This document shows, piece after piece, positions 1-5,563 of a DNA stretch of 5,563 nucleotides. Under the pieces are notes generated by a model. That model was not told the DNA's origin and searched no databases. It was given only the letters and a program-made list of their open reading frames with translations. The translations under genes were made by a program, and so were the position numbers. The stretch's first letter is position 1; the number at the start of each line of letters is the position of its first letter. This DNA is from Streptococcaceae bacterium (lineage in GTDB: Bacteria > Bacillota > Bacilli > Lactobacillales > Streptococcaceae), in NCBI GenBank assembly GCA_902836505.1, contig CADFQU010000077.1, positions 1 through 5,563 of the forward strand. Direction: 5' to 3'.

Positions 1-789
1 TTTTTGTCTGGTGTGGCTGAAGTCACCCGAACTTGAGGGACAGTGGTGGCAGGCTTCTTTATTCACGGAGCATTGGCTTGGACCTACTTGATTGCTATTG
101 GCCTTTCATCGCTATCCATTCTCTTGATTTTTCTAATGAAAGAGCCAGAGAGCAAGAGTGGTGAAAGAAATCACTTAACCTTAAAACGGATATTGGTGGT
201 AGTGAAACAAGAATGGCAGGAGAAACCAGTCTTGTTTTACTGGATGTTCACCTATCAGCTGGTAGGAACCATCATGTGTATGTTTTATTTTTACTACCAA
301 CAGAAAATCAGTGACCTAGCCAGTTGGCAAGTATCGCTCATCATGCTTGTTGGTAGTCTCTTAAATCTTCTAGCGGTTTATCTGGCTAGTCAAATCGGAA
401 AAAAATGGAATAGCAATCAAGTCTTTCCAATTTTAGTTGCACTGACAGGTCTGGCCTTGTTTTTGGTAGGGTTGAATACTCCATTGGCCTATCTGAGTGT
501 TTATCTTCTAACCAATGCCCTATACGCGGTTTATCAACCCATTTACTACAATGATTTACAAGGCTATTTACCATCTAGTGTTCGAGCAACCATGCTTAGT
601 ATCAATTCGATGATGTTTAGTCTATCCATGATCGTTATCTTCCCACTGACTGGTTGGTTTATCGATACTTGTGGATTTGTAACTGTTTTTCTTGTGCTAG
701 GACTTGTAACACTTATCACTTTCCCTCTCTTACTGATTGGATTGGAGAAAATGGGCAAGATATTAAATAAGGGGACAAAGAAGGAATAA
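1..789 (+). pseudogene. MFS transporter, C-terminal part, interrupted by an in-frame TGA; 5' end outside window
   Basis: The frame is open from base 1 except for a TGA at 34-36. The 11 codons before the TGA read FLSGVAEVTRT and the codons after it GTVVAGFF, which together resemble the run into TM5 of drug-efflux-type MFS proteins. From GTG 43, 248 residues follow: the end of TM5, TM6 (about 11-32), a charged cytosolic loop (33-62, with the KEP that often follows TM6), and six more hydrophobic segments to residue 235, with the RATMLS motif (181-186) before TM11. This is the C-terminal half of a roughly 400-residue 12-TM secondary transporter of the cytoplasmic membrane. GTG 43 or 46 is unlikely to be a native start, although the bases GAGGGA at 35-40 resemble a Shine-Dalgarno site and might allow re-initiation. 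The rest of the frame is intact, which suggests recent decay or a sequencing error. The substrate is unknown. An intrinsic terminator follows. Confidence 0.75.
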
Positions 790-795
790 AATTAC

Positions 796-812
796 TGACC
801 TTTATCAGGTCA
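796..812 (+). repeat. Small inverted repeat downstream of the MFS remnant
   Basis: TGACCT and AGGTCA form a perfect 6-bp dyad with a 5-base loop, just after the MFS stop codon and 7 bases before the terminator stem. It may be a small 3'-end RNA hairpin. It could also be read as a 17-bp protein-binding palindrome, but it lies about 50 bases upstream of the predicted -10 of the next operon, and nothing else supports an operator. Confidence 0.45.
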
Positions 813-819
813 TTATTCG

Positions 820-848
820 ACTCTCTCTGCTTTGCAGGGAGAGTTTTT
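820..848 (+). terminator. Intrinsic terminator of the MFS remnant
   Basis: The arms ACTCTCTCTGC (820-830) and GCAGGGAGAGT (834-844) pair over 11 bp with one G-U and a three-base loop TTT. The hairpin is followed directly by TTTT and then a pyrimidine-rich CTCTCTTTC. This is a textbook rho-independent terminator, 30 bases after the TAA of the MFS frame. It should isolate the ABC operon from upstream transcription. Confidence 0.92.
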
Positions 849-880
849 CTCTCTTTCTAAATTGTGGTAAAATAAGTACA
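845..880 (+). promoter_or_regulatory. Predicted extended -10 promoter of the ABC exporter operon
   Basis: TAAAAT at 868-873 is preceded by TG at 865-866, giving the extended -10 form TGnTAAAAT that is common in streptococci. At 17-bp spacing the -35 position is TTTTCT (845-850), a poor match that overlaps the terminator U-tract, so activity would rely on the extended -10. A start near 880 would give a leader of roughly 26 bases before ATG 906. The position fits the first gene of the operon. No experimental support is available. Confidence 0.7.
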
Positions 881-895
881 TCCATTAGAAAGAGA
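850..895 (+). repeat. Perfect 11-bp inverted repeat flanking the -10 element
   Basis: TCTCTTTCTAA (850-860) is the exact reverse complement of TTAGAAAGAGA (885-895), with 24 bases between the arms. The centre falls at 872/873, the end of the -10 hexamer. The right arm covers the only purine-rich stretch that could act as ribosome-binding site for the ABC gene. It may be an operator, or a stem formed only in read-through RNA, since RNA started near 880 lacks the left arm. The purine/pyrimidine-biased composition makes chance more plausible than for a mixed sequence. Confidence 0.5.
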
Positions 896-905
896 AACTA
901 GTAGT

Positions 906-2642
906 ATGAAAGACTTATTGAAATACTTCAGGAATTATAAAAAAGAAGCCATACTGGGACCGTTTTTCAAGTTGTTAGAAGCAACTTTTGAATTACTGGT
1001 TCCACTTTTAATTGCCCATCTGGTCGATCAGCTCATCCCCCGTCAGGATCAAGGGGGAATGCTTGGACTGGTTGGCCTCTTGTTTCTTTTTGCTGGTTTT
1101 GGGGTTCTTGTAGCGATAACGGCCCAATATTATTCATCAAAAGCAGCCGTTGGTTATACTAAGGAATTGACTAATGATTTGTATGAGAAAATTCTCGGCT
1201 TGTCTAAGGAGCAGAGGGATCGCCTAACCACCTCAAGTCTCGTGACGCGACTAACCAGTGATACCTATCAAATTCAAACGGGGATTAATCTATTTTTACG
1301 TCTATTCCTCCGAGCACCGATTGTCGTTTTTGGCTCTATTTTTATGGCTTTCACAATTAGTCCGCAACTGACCTTGTGGTTTATTGGAATGGTTGCTCTC
1401 TTGACTCTAATCATTGTCGTCATGTCTCGTCTGGTCAATCCTCTTTATGCACGCATCAGGAAGATAACAGATCGAATGGTTACCATCACGCGTCAGCAGT
1501 TACAAGGGATGAGGGTTATCCGAGCCTTTGGACAAGCAACTCACGAACAAGCAGAGTTTAATGAGGTCAACCAAGACTATACCAAGTGGCAATTACTAGT
1601 ATCCAAATGGTCTAGTTTGATTAGTCCTATGACCTTCTTAGTTGTGAACGGGACTTTGATTTGTATTCTTTGGCAGGGACAAGCCTCCATTCAAATGGGA
1701 ACGCTTAGCCAAGGAATGTTGGTCGCCTTGGTCAATTACTTGCTTCAAATCTTAACAGAATTATTGAAGTTAGCAATGTTGGTGACCTCACTCAACCAAA
1801 GCTATATTGCTGCTGGGCGGATTGTCCAAGTCTTTGATGAGAAAAGTGAAGATCTGGATCAAGAGTTGGATGAGGTAGCTGCTTCAAATCCTCAACTGGC
1901 TCTCGAGATCCAAGATTTAATCTTTACCTATCCTTTAGCGGCAAAACCGTCCTTAGAAGGTATTCATTTATCATTAAAAAAGGGACAAACCTTGGGGATC
2001 ATTGGGGGTACAGGGTCTGGGAAATCTACCCTGGTTCAATTGCTAGGATATCTTTATGACCCAAGTCAAGGGAATCTAACCATTTTTAAAGATGGGCAGA
2101 GTCCCAAGACTCTTGGTCAGTGGCGTGACTGGGTAGCAGTGGTTCCACAAAAAGCAGAGCTCTTTAAAGGAAGTATTCGTTCGAACCTAACGCTGGGATT
2201 AAACGAGGAACCGAATGAAGAGCAGTTGTGGTGGGCCTTGGAAGTTGCGCAAGCAGCTGATTTCGTCCGTGAGAAAGAAGGAGGGCTAGACGCTCTGGTA
2301 GAAGCTTTTGGACGAAATTTTTCTGGGGGGCAACGGCAACGTCTGACCATCGCTCGAGCTGTCCTTCGCAAAGCTCCATTTTTGGTGTTGGATGATTCCA
2401 CTTCAGCATTGGACTATTTGACAGAAGCACGGCTTTTAAAGGCTCTAAAAGAGGAATTGACGGAGACAAGTCTCATCCTCATCTCGCAACGGACCAATAG
2501 TCTGCGAAGCGCTGATCAAATTCTCGTCTTAGACAAAGGCAAACAGGTCGGCTTAGGAAGGCATGAAGACTTGGTGGCAACCAATCCTTTATACCAAGAG
2601 ATTCATTTCTCCCAACAGAAGAGAGAGGAGGGGACAGAATGA
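906..2642 (+). CDS. Heterodimeric ABC exporter half-transporter, subunit with degenerate ATP site
   Basis: This is a 578-residue fused half-transporter: an N-terminal type IV exporter membrane domain with six predicted helices (about 15-40, 52-74, 136-152, 155-176, 238-257, 270-295) and a C-terminal ATPase domain (about 332-570). Visible motifs are the A-loop Tyr342, Walker A GGTGSGKST (367-375, Lys373), Q-loop Gln415, signature FSGGQ (472-476), Walker B Asp496 and D-loop SALD (500-503). Two catalytic positions are altered: Asp497 replaces the usual Glu, and Gln528 replaces the switch-loop His. This is the known pattern of the degenerate subunit in heterodimeric exporters such as TM287/288 and BmrCD, so the gene should need its neighbour to work. 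Length is normal. ATG 906 is the only sensible start, because a stop lies in frame at 873-875; its ribosome-binding site is weak (GAAAGAG, 11 bases away). Export of a drug, lipid or peptide across the cytoplasmic membrane is expected; the substrate is not deducible. The motifs resemble those of PatA/PatB-type exporters, but orthology is not claimed. Confidence 0.93.
   Translation: MKDLLKYFRNYKKEAILGPFFKLLEATFELLVPLLIAHLVDQLIPRQDQGGMLGLVGLLFLFAGFGVLVAITAQYYSSKAAVGYTKELTNDLYEKILGLSKEQRDRLTTSSLVTRLTSDTYQIQTGINLFLRLFLRAPIVVFGSIFMAFTISPQLTLWFIGMVALLTLIIVVMSRLVNPLYARIRKITDRMVTITRQQLQGMRVIRAFGQATHEQAEFNEVNQDYTKWQLLVSKWSSLISPMTFLVVNGTLICILWQGQASIQMGTLSQGMLVALVNYLLQILTELLKLAMLVTSLNQSYIAAGRIVQVFDEKSEDLDQELDEVAASNPQLALEIQDLIFTYPLAAKPSLEGIHLSLKKGQTLGIIGGTGSGKSTLVQLLGYLYDPSQGNLTIFKDGQSPKTLGQWRDWVAVVPQKAELFKGSIRSNLTLGLNEEPNEEQLWWALEVAQAADFVREKEGGLDALVEAFGRNFSGGQRQRLTIARAVLRKAPFLVLDDSTSALDYLTEARLLKALKEELTETSLILISQRTNSLRSADQILVLDKGKQVGLGRHEDLVATNPLYQEIHFSQQKREEGTE
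2626..2641 (+). promoter_or_regulatory. Strong ribosome-binding site and ATGA overlap coupling the two ABC genes
   Basis: A consensus AGGAGG at 2626-2631 lies 7 bases before ATG 2639, inside the last codons of the first ABC gene. The start codon overlaps the upstream TGA (2640-2642) as ATGA. This fixes the start of the second subunit and points to translational coupling, consistent with equal amounts of two partner subunits. Confidence 0.88.
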
Positions 2643-4375
2643 AACAGAAGACTTATTTACAGCGCTTACTTGCGGATATAGCCAGACAGCCCATTTGGCT
2701 TATCTTGGCCAGTCTAGGAACCATTTTACAAGTCTTGTTAACCGTCTATATCCCCATTCTGATTGGTCGAGCAGTGGACATAGTGGTGCTCCCTGATGCT
2801 AGTCATCTCTTGTTGCCGCTTATCCTTCAAATGGGTCTAGTGATCCTCTTTGCAAGTCTCATTCAATGGTTGAATCCCTTGGTTTACAATCAGCTGATCT
2901 ATCGCTATAGTAAGTCCTTGAGGGAGAAGGTGATCCGGAAAGTTCATGTCCTTCCTCTATCTTACCTGGACCGTCAAGGAACTGGAGATTTGGTCAGTCG
3001 TTTGACCACTGATGTTGAACAACTCAATAATGGTTTATTGATGGTCTTTAATCAGTTCTTTGTTGGTCTTTTAACCATCCTAGTGACCATCGCTAGTATG
3101 GCCCGATTGGATTTGATGATGATGGGTATGGTCTTGATTTTGACCCCCTTATCTCTATTTATCGCTCGTTTTATTGCCAAGCGGTCCTACCATCTCTTTC
3201 GGATGCAGACCCAGGCGCGTGGTGCTCAGACCCAGATGATTGAAGAATCTCTCAGTCAAGAAAGCTTGCTTCAAGCCTTCAATGCCCAAAACCAGTTTAA
3301 AGACAAGTTTATTGAAATCAATGGCGACTATGCTGGTTATTCTCAAGAGGCGATTTTTTATTCCTCTACTGTTAATCCGGCGACGCGCTTTGTCAATGCC
3401 CTGATTTATGCCTTGGTGACGGGATTTGGAGCCTTCCGAATCCTATCTGGAACGGGCTTTACTGTTGGCCAGTTGGTGACCTTCCTCAACTATGTCAATC
3501 AGTATACCAAACCCTTCAATGACATCTCCTCTGTCCTTGCTGAGTTGCAAAGTGCCCTAGCTTGTGCGGAACGTCTCTATAGTGTCCTGGACCAAGAGGA
3601 AGTGAAAGAAAGTGGAAAGAAAGACTTGCAAGAAGAGGCTGTCGAAGGAGCTGTCCGATTTGATCATGTCAGCTTTGGGTATCGACCTGATCAGCCCCTC
3701 ATAAAGGATCTCTCCATTTCTATCCCACCAGCTAGTAAGGTAGCCATTGTTGGACCTACAGGTGCTGGGAAATCAACCATGATTAATCTTCTCATGCGCT
3801 TTTATGATGTGGATCAGGGGCGCTTGCTCTTAGACCAAGAAGCCGTGGATACCTATAGTCTAGCAAGCTACCGCAGGCAGTTTGGAATGGTCCTACAAGA
3901 GACTTGGCTCAAAGTGGGAACGGTTCATGAGAATATCGCATTTGGTCGACCAGATGCTAGTCGGGAAGACGTGATTCAAGCAGCTAAGGCTGCCAATGCT
4001 GATTTCTTCATCCAACAGCTTCCAGATGGCTACGATACCTATCTAGCAGATGCAGGGGATTCCTTATCTCAAGGCCAAAGACAGCTTCTGACCATTGCTC
4101 GAGTCTTTCTTGCAGTGCCTAAGATTTTGATATTAGATGAGGCAACGTCTTCCATTGATACGCGGACAGAGTTGCTCATTCAGGATGCCTTTAATAAGCT
4201 AATGGTAGGGCGGACCAGCTTTGTGATTGCCCATCGTCTGTCCACGATTGAAAATGCAGATCTTATCCTGGTGATGGTAGATGGAAACATCGTCGAACAT
4301 GGAAATCATAGGGAGTTGATGGCACAAAAAGGTGTTTATTACAAAATGCAAACTGCCCAACTTTCTAGTAATTAA
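2639..4375 (+). CDS. Heterodimeric ABC exporter half-transporter, subunit with catalytic Glu and His
   Basis: This is also 578 residues: six predicted membrane helices (about 18-47, 57-77, 137-155, 159-180, 246-267, 277-300) followed by an ATPase domain (about 337-572). Motifs are the A-loop Tyr348, Walker A GPTGAGKST (372-380, Lys378), Q-loop Gln420, signature LSQGQ (476-480), Walker B ILILD ending at Asp500, catalytic Glu501, D-loop SSID (504-507) and switch His532. Hydrolytic residues are intact, but the signature has Gln478 in place of the first Gly. In the head-to-tail dimer this signature faces the degenerate Walker B/switch of the partner, while the partner's good SGGQ completes the site built here, so one ATP site is consensus and one degenerate. 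It is co-transcribed with the gene before it (4-base overlap) and followed by a terminator 4 bases after the stop. The cargo is unknown. A homodimeric function is unlikely given the complementary defects. Confidence 0.94.
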   Translation: MKQKTYLQRLLADIARQPIWLILASLGTILQVLLTVYIPILIGRAVDIVVLPDASHLLLPLILQMGLVILFASLIQWLNPLVYNQLIYRYSKSLREKVIRKVHVLPLSYLDRQGTGDLVSRLTTDVEQLNNGLLMVFNQFFVGLLTILVTIASMARLDLMMMGMVLILTPLSLFIARFIAKRSYHLFRMQTQARGAQTQMIEESLSQESLLQAFNAQNQFKDKFIEINGDYAGYSQEAIFYSSTVNPATRFVNALIYALVTGFGAFRILSGTGFTVGQLVTFLNYVNQYTKPFNDISSVLAELQSALACAERLYSVLDQEEVKESGKKDLQEEAVEGAVRFDHVSFGYRPDQPLIKDLSISIPPASKVAIVGPTGAGKSTMINLLMRFYDVDQGRLLLDQEAVDTYSLASYRRQFGMVLQETWLKVGTVHENIAFGRPDASREDVIQAAKAANADFFIQQLPDGYDTYLADAGDSLSQGQRQLLTIARVFLAVPKILILDEATSSIDTRTELLIQDAFNKLMVGRTSFVIAHRLSTIENADLILVMVDGNIVEHGNHRELMAQKGVYYKMQTAQLSSN

Positions 4376-4379
4376 GACA

Positions 4380-4413
4380 CAAAAAGACTGGATGTTTTAT
4401 TCCAGTCTTTTTG
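4380..4413. terminator. Bidirectional intrinsic terminator between convergent genes
   Basis: CAAAAAGACTGGA (4380-4392) and TCCAGTCTTTTTG (4401-4413) pair perfectly over 13 bp around an 8-base loop. The A-tract on one side and T-tract on the other give a U-run in either direction. It starts 4 bases after the ABC operon stop (TAA 4373-4375) and ends one base short of the stop codon of the minus-strand MFS gene, so it fills nearly the whole 39-base gap and can serve both genes. Confidence 0.93.
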
Positions 4414-4414
4414 G

Positions 4415-5563
4415 TTATTCGTGATGATCTTTTAAAAGATAGAGAAGAGAGAAGGCTAGGAGAGCCATAGCAATACCTAACACGGTAAAGATAAAAGCGT
4501 TGCTGTCGGAGATGAGACCGATGGTATTGAGGGCGAAAGGTGTAATGGCCGCTCCGAAGCTACATCCCAAGACGGCTACTGAGGTCACCTGGTTTAATCG
4601 TCTAGCAGGAATCTTGGCTGACAAGATTTGGAAAACCATAGTAAGAGCAGTACTGTATGTATAGCCTGAGAAGAGGGCGGAAAGAGCCAGAAGAGGGATA
4701 CTTGGTGAAAGGGCTACAGCCATCATTGAGATTCCGTAAGCAATCCCGGCATAAGTGATCAATTTGCTCTTGAACAAATAAACAAGACCAGAGAAGGTGA
4801 GACCAGCTAGAATGCCAATCAATTGCATAGCGCTTAGAATGAAGCTGGCTGAATTATGCTGATCCTTGAAAGTGTAGGCGACAATACTAGGAATGCGAAG
4901 AGTTACTCCGACGTTGCATAGAACGATCATAGCGGCTACAATGGCTAAAATAATAGTCAACTTCCATTCTTCTTTTTGGAGTGATTCTTTATGATTGGCG
5001 TGGATATGTTGACTTTCTTCTTGCTGGTGGTAAGGGACAAAGGTCATGAAGAGAAAGAGAACGATTAATCCAGCCCCGTAGGCTAGGAAGCTAGAAGTCC
5101 AGCCAAATTGGAGGAGGAAGCCGACCAATAAAGTAACCAGGGCTGTCCCTACGACTTCGGCAGAACCACGAAATCCAAGAGTTTGGATTCGTTCTCGTCC
5201 CTGGTAGCGTTCGCTGATAATTGAAATAGCCTTAGCATTGATCAATCCGACTCCCATCCCAAAGATGAAACGAGAGATGAAGAGGATAGGATAGGCTTGG
5301 TTAAAGAAAGGGACCATTCCAAAGATTGAGAGGATTAATAGACCGGTGATAATCATCTTTCTCTCATCTAAGAAGCGTTCGATAAAGGTGTTGAGGAAGA
5401 GGGTGACCATAATCCCAGCGGATGGAAGGGATACCAAGAGTTCGATTTGACTTTTTGGGAGATCCTTATAGTATTCGAACATATAGGGAAGTGCACTCGA
5501 AATCGAAAACGATGTCGTTAATACAAGAGATAAGGAAAGGATACTAACCTTTTCTAATAATTT
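4415..5563 (-). CDS. MFS transporter, N-terminus outside window
   Basis: The minus-strand frame is open from the window edge to TAA at 4417-4415, giving 382 residues. The first ATG (5482) is not the likely start: the 27 codons before it, beginning KLLEKVSILSLSLVLTT, form a good TM1, and MFEYYKDLPKSQIE is the usual loop into TM2. Only the extreme N-terminus is probably missing. Counting from the edge, further helices lie near 41-59, 71-87, 93-114, 134-151, 158-176 and 202-222, with five more hydrophobic segments to about 377, making a 12-TM secondary transporter of the cytoplasmic membrane. The TM2-TM3 loop (ERFLDERK, 62-69) is a degenerate form of MFS motif A, and TM4 contains SRFIFGMGVGLINAK. 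The central loop (177-200) is hydrophilic and His-rich. It is convergent with the ABC operon and shares its terminator, so it is a separate transcription unit whose promoter is off the window. Substrate unknown; some relatives carry loose names such as cyanate or oxalate/formate transporter, which I would not adopt. Confidence 0.88.
   Translation of the reverse strand, partial: KLLEKVSILSLSLVLTTSFSISSALPYMFEYYKDLPKSQIELLVSLPSAGIMVTLFLNTFIERFLDERKMIITGLLILSIFGMVPFFNQAYPILFISRFIFGMGVGLINAKAISIISERYQGRERIQTLGFRGSAEVVGTALVTLLVGFLLQFGWTSSFLAYGAGLIVLFLFMTFVPYHQQEESQHIHANHKESLQKEEWKLTIILAIVAAMIVLCNVGVTLRIPSIVAYTFKDQHNSASFILSAMQLIGILAGLTFSGLVYLFKSKLITYAGIAYGISMMAVALSPSIPLLALSALFSGYTYSTALTMVFQILSAKIPARRLNQVTSVAVLGCSFGAAITPFALNTIGLISDSNAFIFTVLGIAMALLAFSLLYLLKDHHE

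Noticed and set aside
386..758. Minus-strand open frames inside the MFS remnant
   Set aside because: They run opposite a continuous membrane-protein frame, have low-complexity composition and no start signals.
1376..1561. Plus-strand 61-codon frame inside the first ABC gene
   Set aside because: Alternate frame of a well-supported gene, Ser/His-rich with no motif.
2117..2469. Two overlapping minus-strand open frames (94 and 101 codons) inside the first ABC gene
   Set aside because: They lie over the conserved ATPase domain, have no plausible ribosome-binding site and no recognisable protein character; they are antisense shadows.
2563..2796. Plus-strand 77-codon frame across the junction of the two ABC genes
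   Set aside because: Out of frame with both well-supported genes and without motif support.
3155..3346. Minus-strand 63-codon frame inside the second ABC gene
   Set aside because: It overlaps the membrane domain coding sequence and shows no independent coding evidence.
3596..3635. Purine-rich GAAAG/GGAAAG run resembling internal ribosome-binding sites or a repeat
   Set aside because: It encodes the charged Glu/Lys linker between membrane and ATPase domains of the second ABC subunit; no start codon in a useful frame follows.
1..5563. CRISPR array, tRNA/rRNA, insertion sequence, riboswitch, attachment site
   Set aside because: No regularly spaced repeats, RNA gene signatures, transposase motifs or terminal repeats were seen, and the only noncoding stretches (790-905 and 4376-4414) are explained by terminators and a promoter.

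Overview
The window looks like ordinary chromosomal DNA from a low-GC Firmicute, most likely a Streptococcus of the mitis/sanguinis type. The evidence is the AT-leaning codon use, an extended -10 promoter (TGnTAAAAT), U-tract intrinsic terminators, tight gene packing and the character of the MFS and ABC proteins. The species cannot be fixed from the sequence alone. Every gene present encodes a membrane transporter.

Layout: (1) 1-789, plus strand: the C-terminal part of an MFS transporter whose frame contains a TGA at 34-36, so it looks like a nonsense-interrupted gene. (2) 790-905: a compact intergenic region with a small hairpin, a strong intrinsic terminator, an extended -10 promoter whose -35 position lies in the terminator U-tract, and a perfect 11-bp inverted repeat around the -10. 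(3) 906-4375, plus strand: a two-gene operon of ABC half-transporters, both 578 aa, joined by an ATGA overlap. (4) 4380-4413: a symmetric hairpin that can terminate transcription from both sides. (5) 4415 to the right edge, minus strand: a second MFS transporter whose N-terminus runs off the window.

The two ABC genes read clearly as a heterodimeric type IV exporter (the TM287/288, BmrCD, LmrCD, EfrAB class). The first subunit has Asp for the catalytic Glu after Walker B and Gln for the switch His. The second subunit has a deviant LSQGQ signature. All three deviations fall on the same composite ATP site, leaving one degenerate and one consensus site. The substrate cannot be told from sequence; multidrug or lipid/peptide export is the usual range.

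I found no new biological system. The points most worth checking are the in-frame TGA in the first MFS gene, the inverted repeat framing the ABC promoter (possible operator, or a stem that hides the ribosome-binding region in read-through RNA), and the likely true 5' extent of the right-hand MFS gene.
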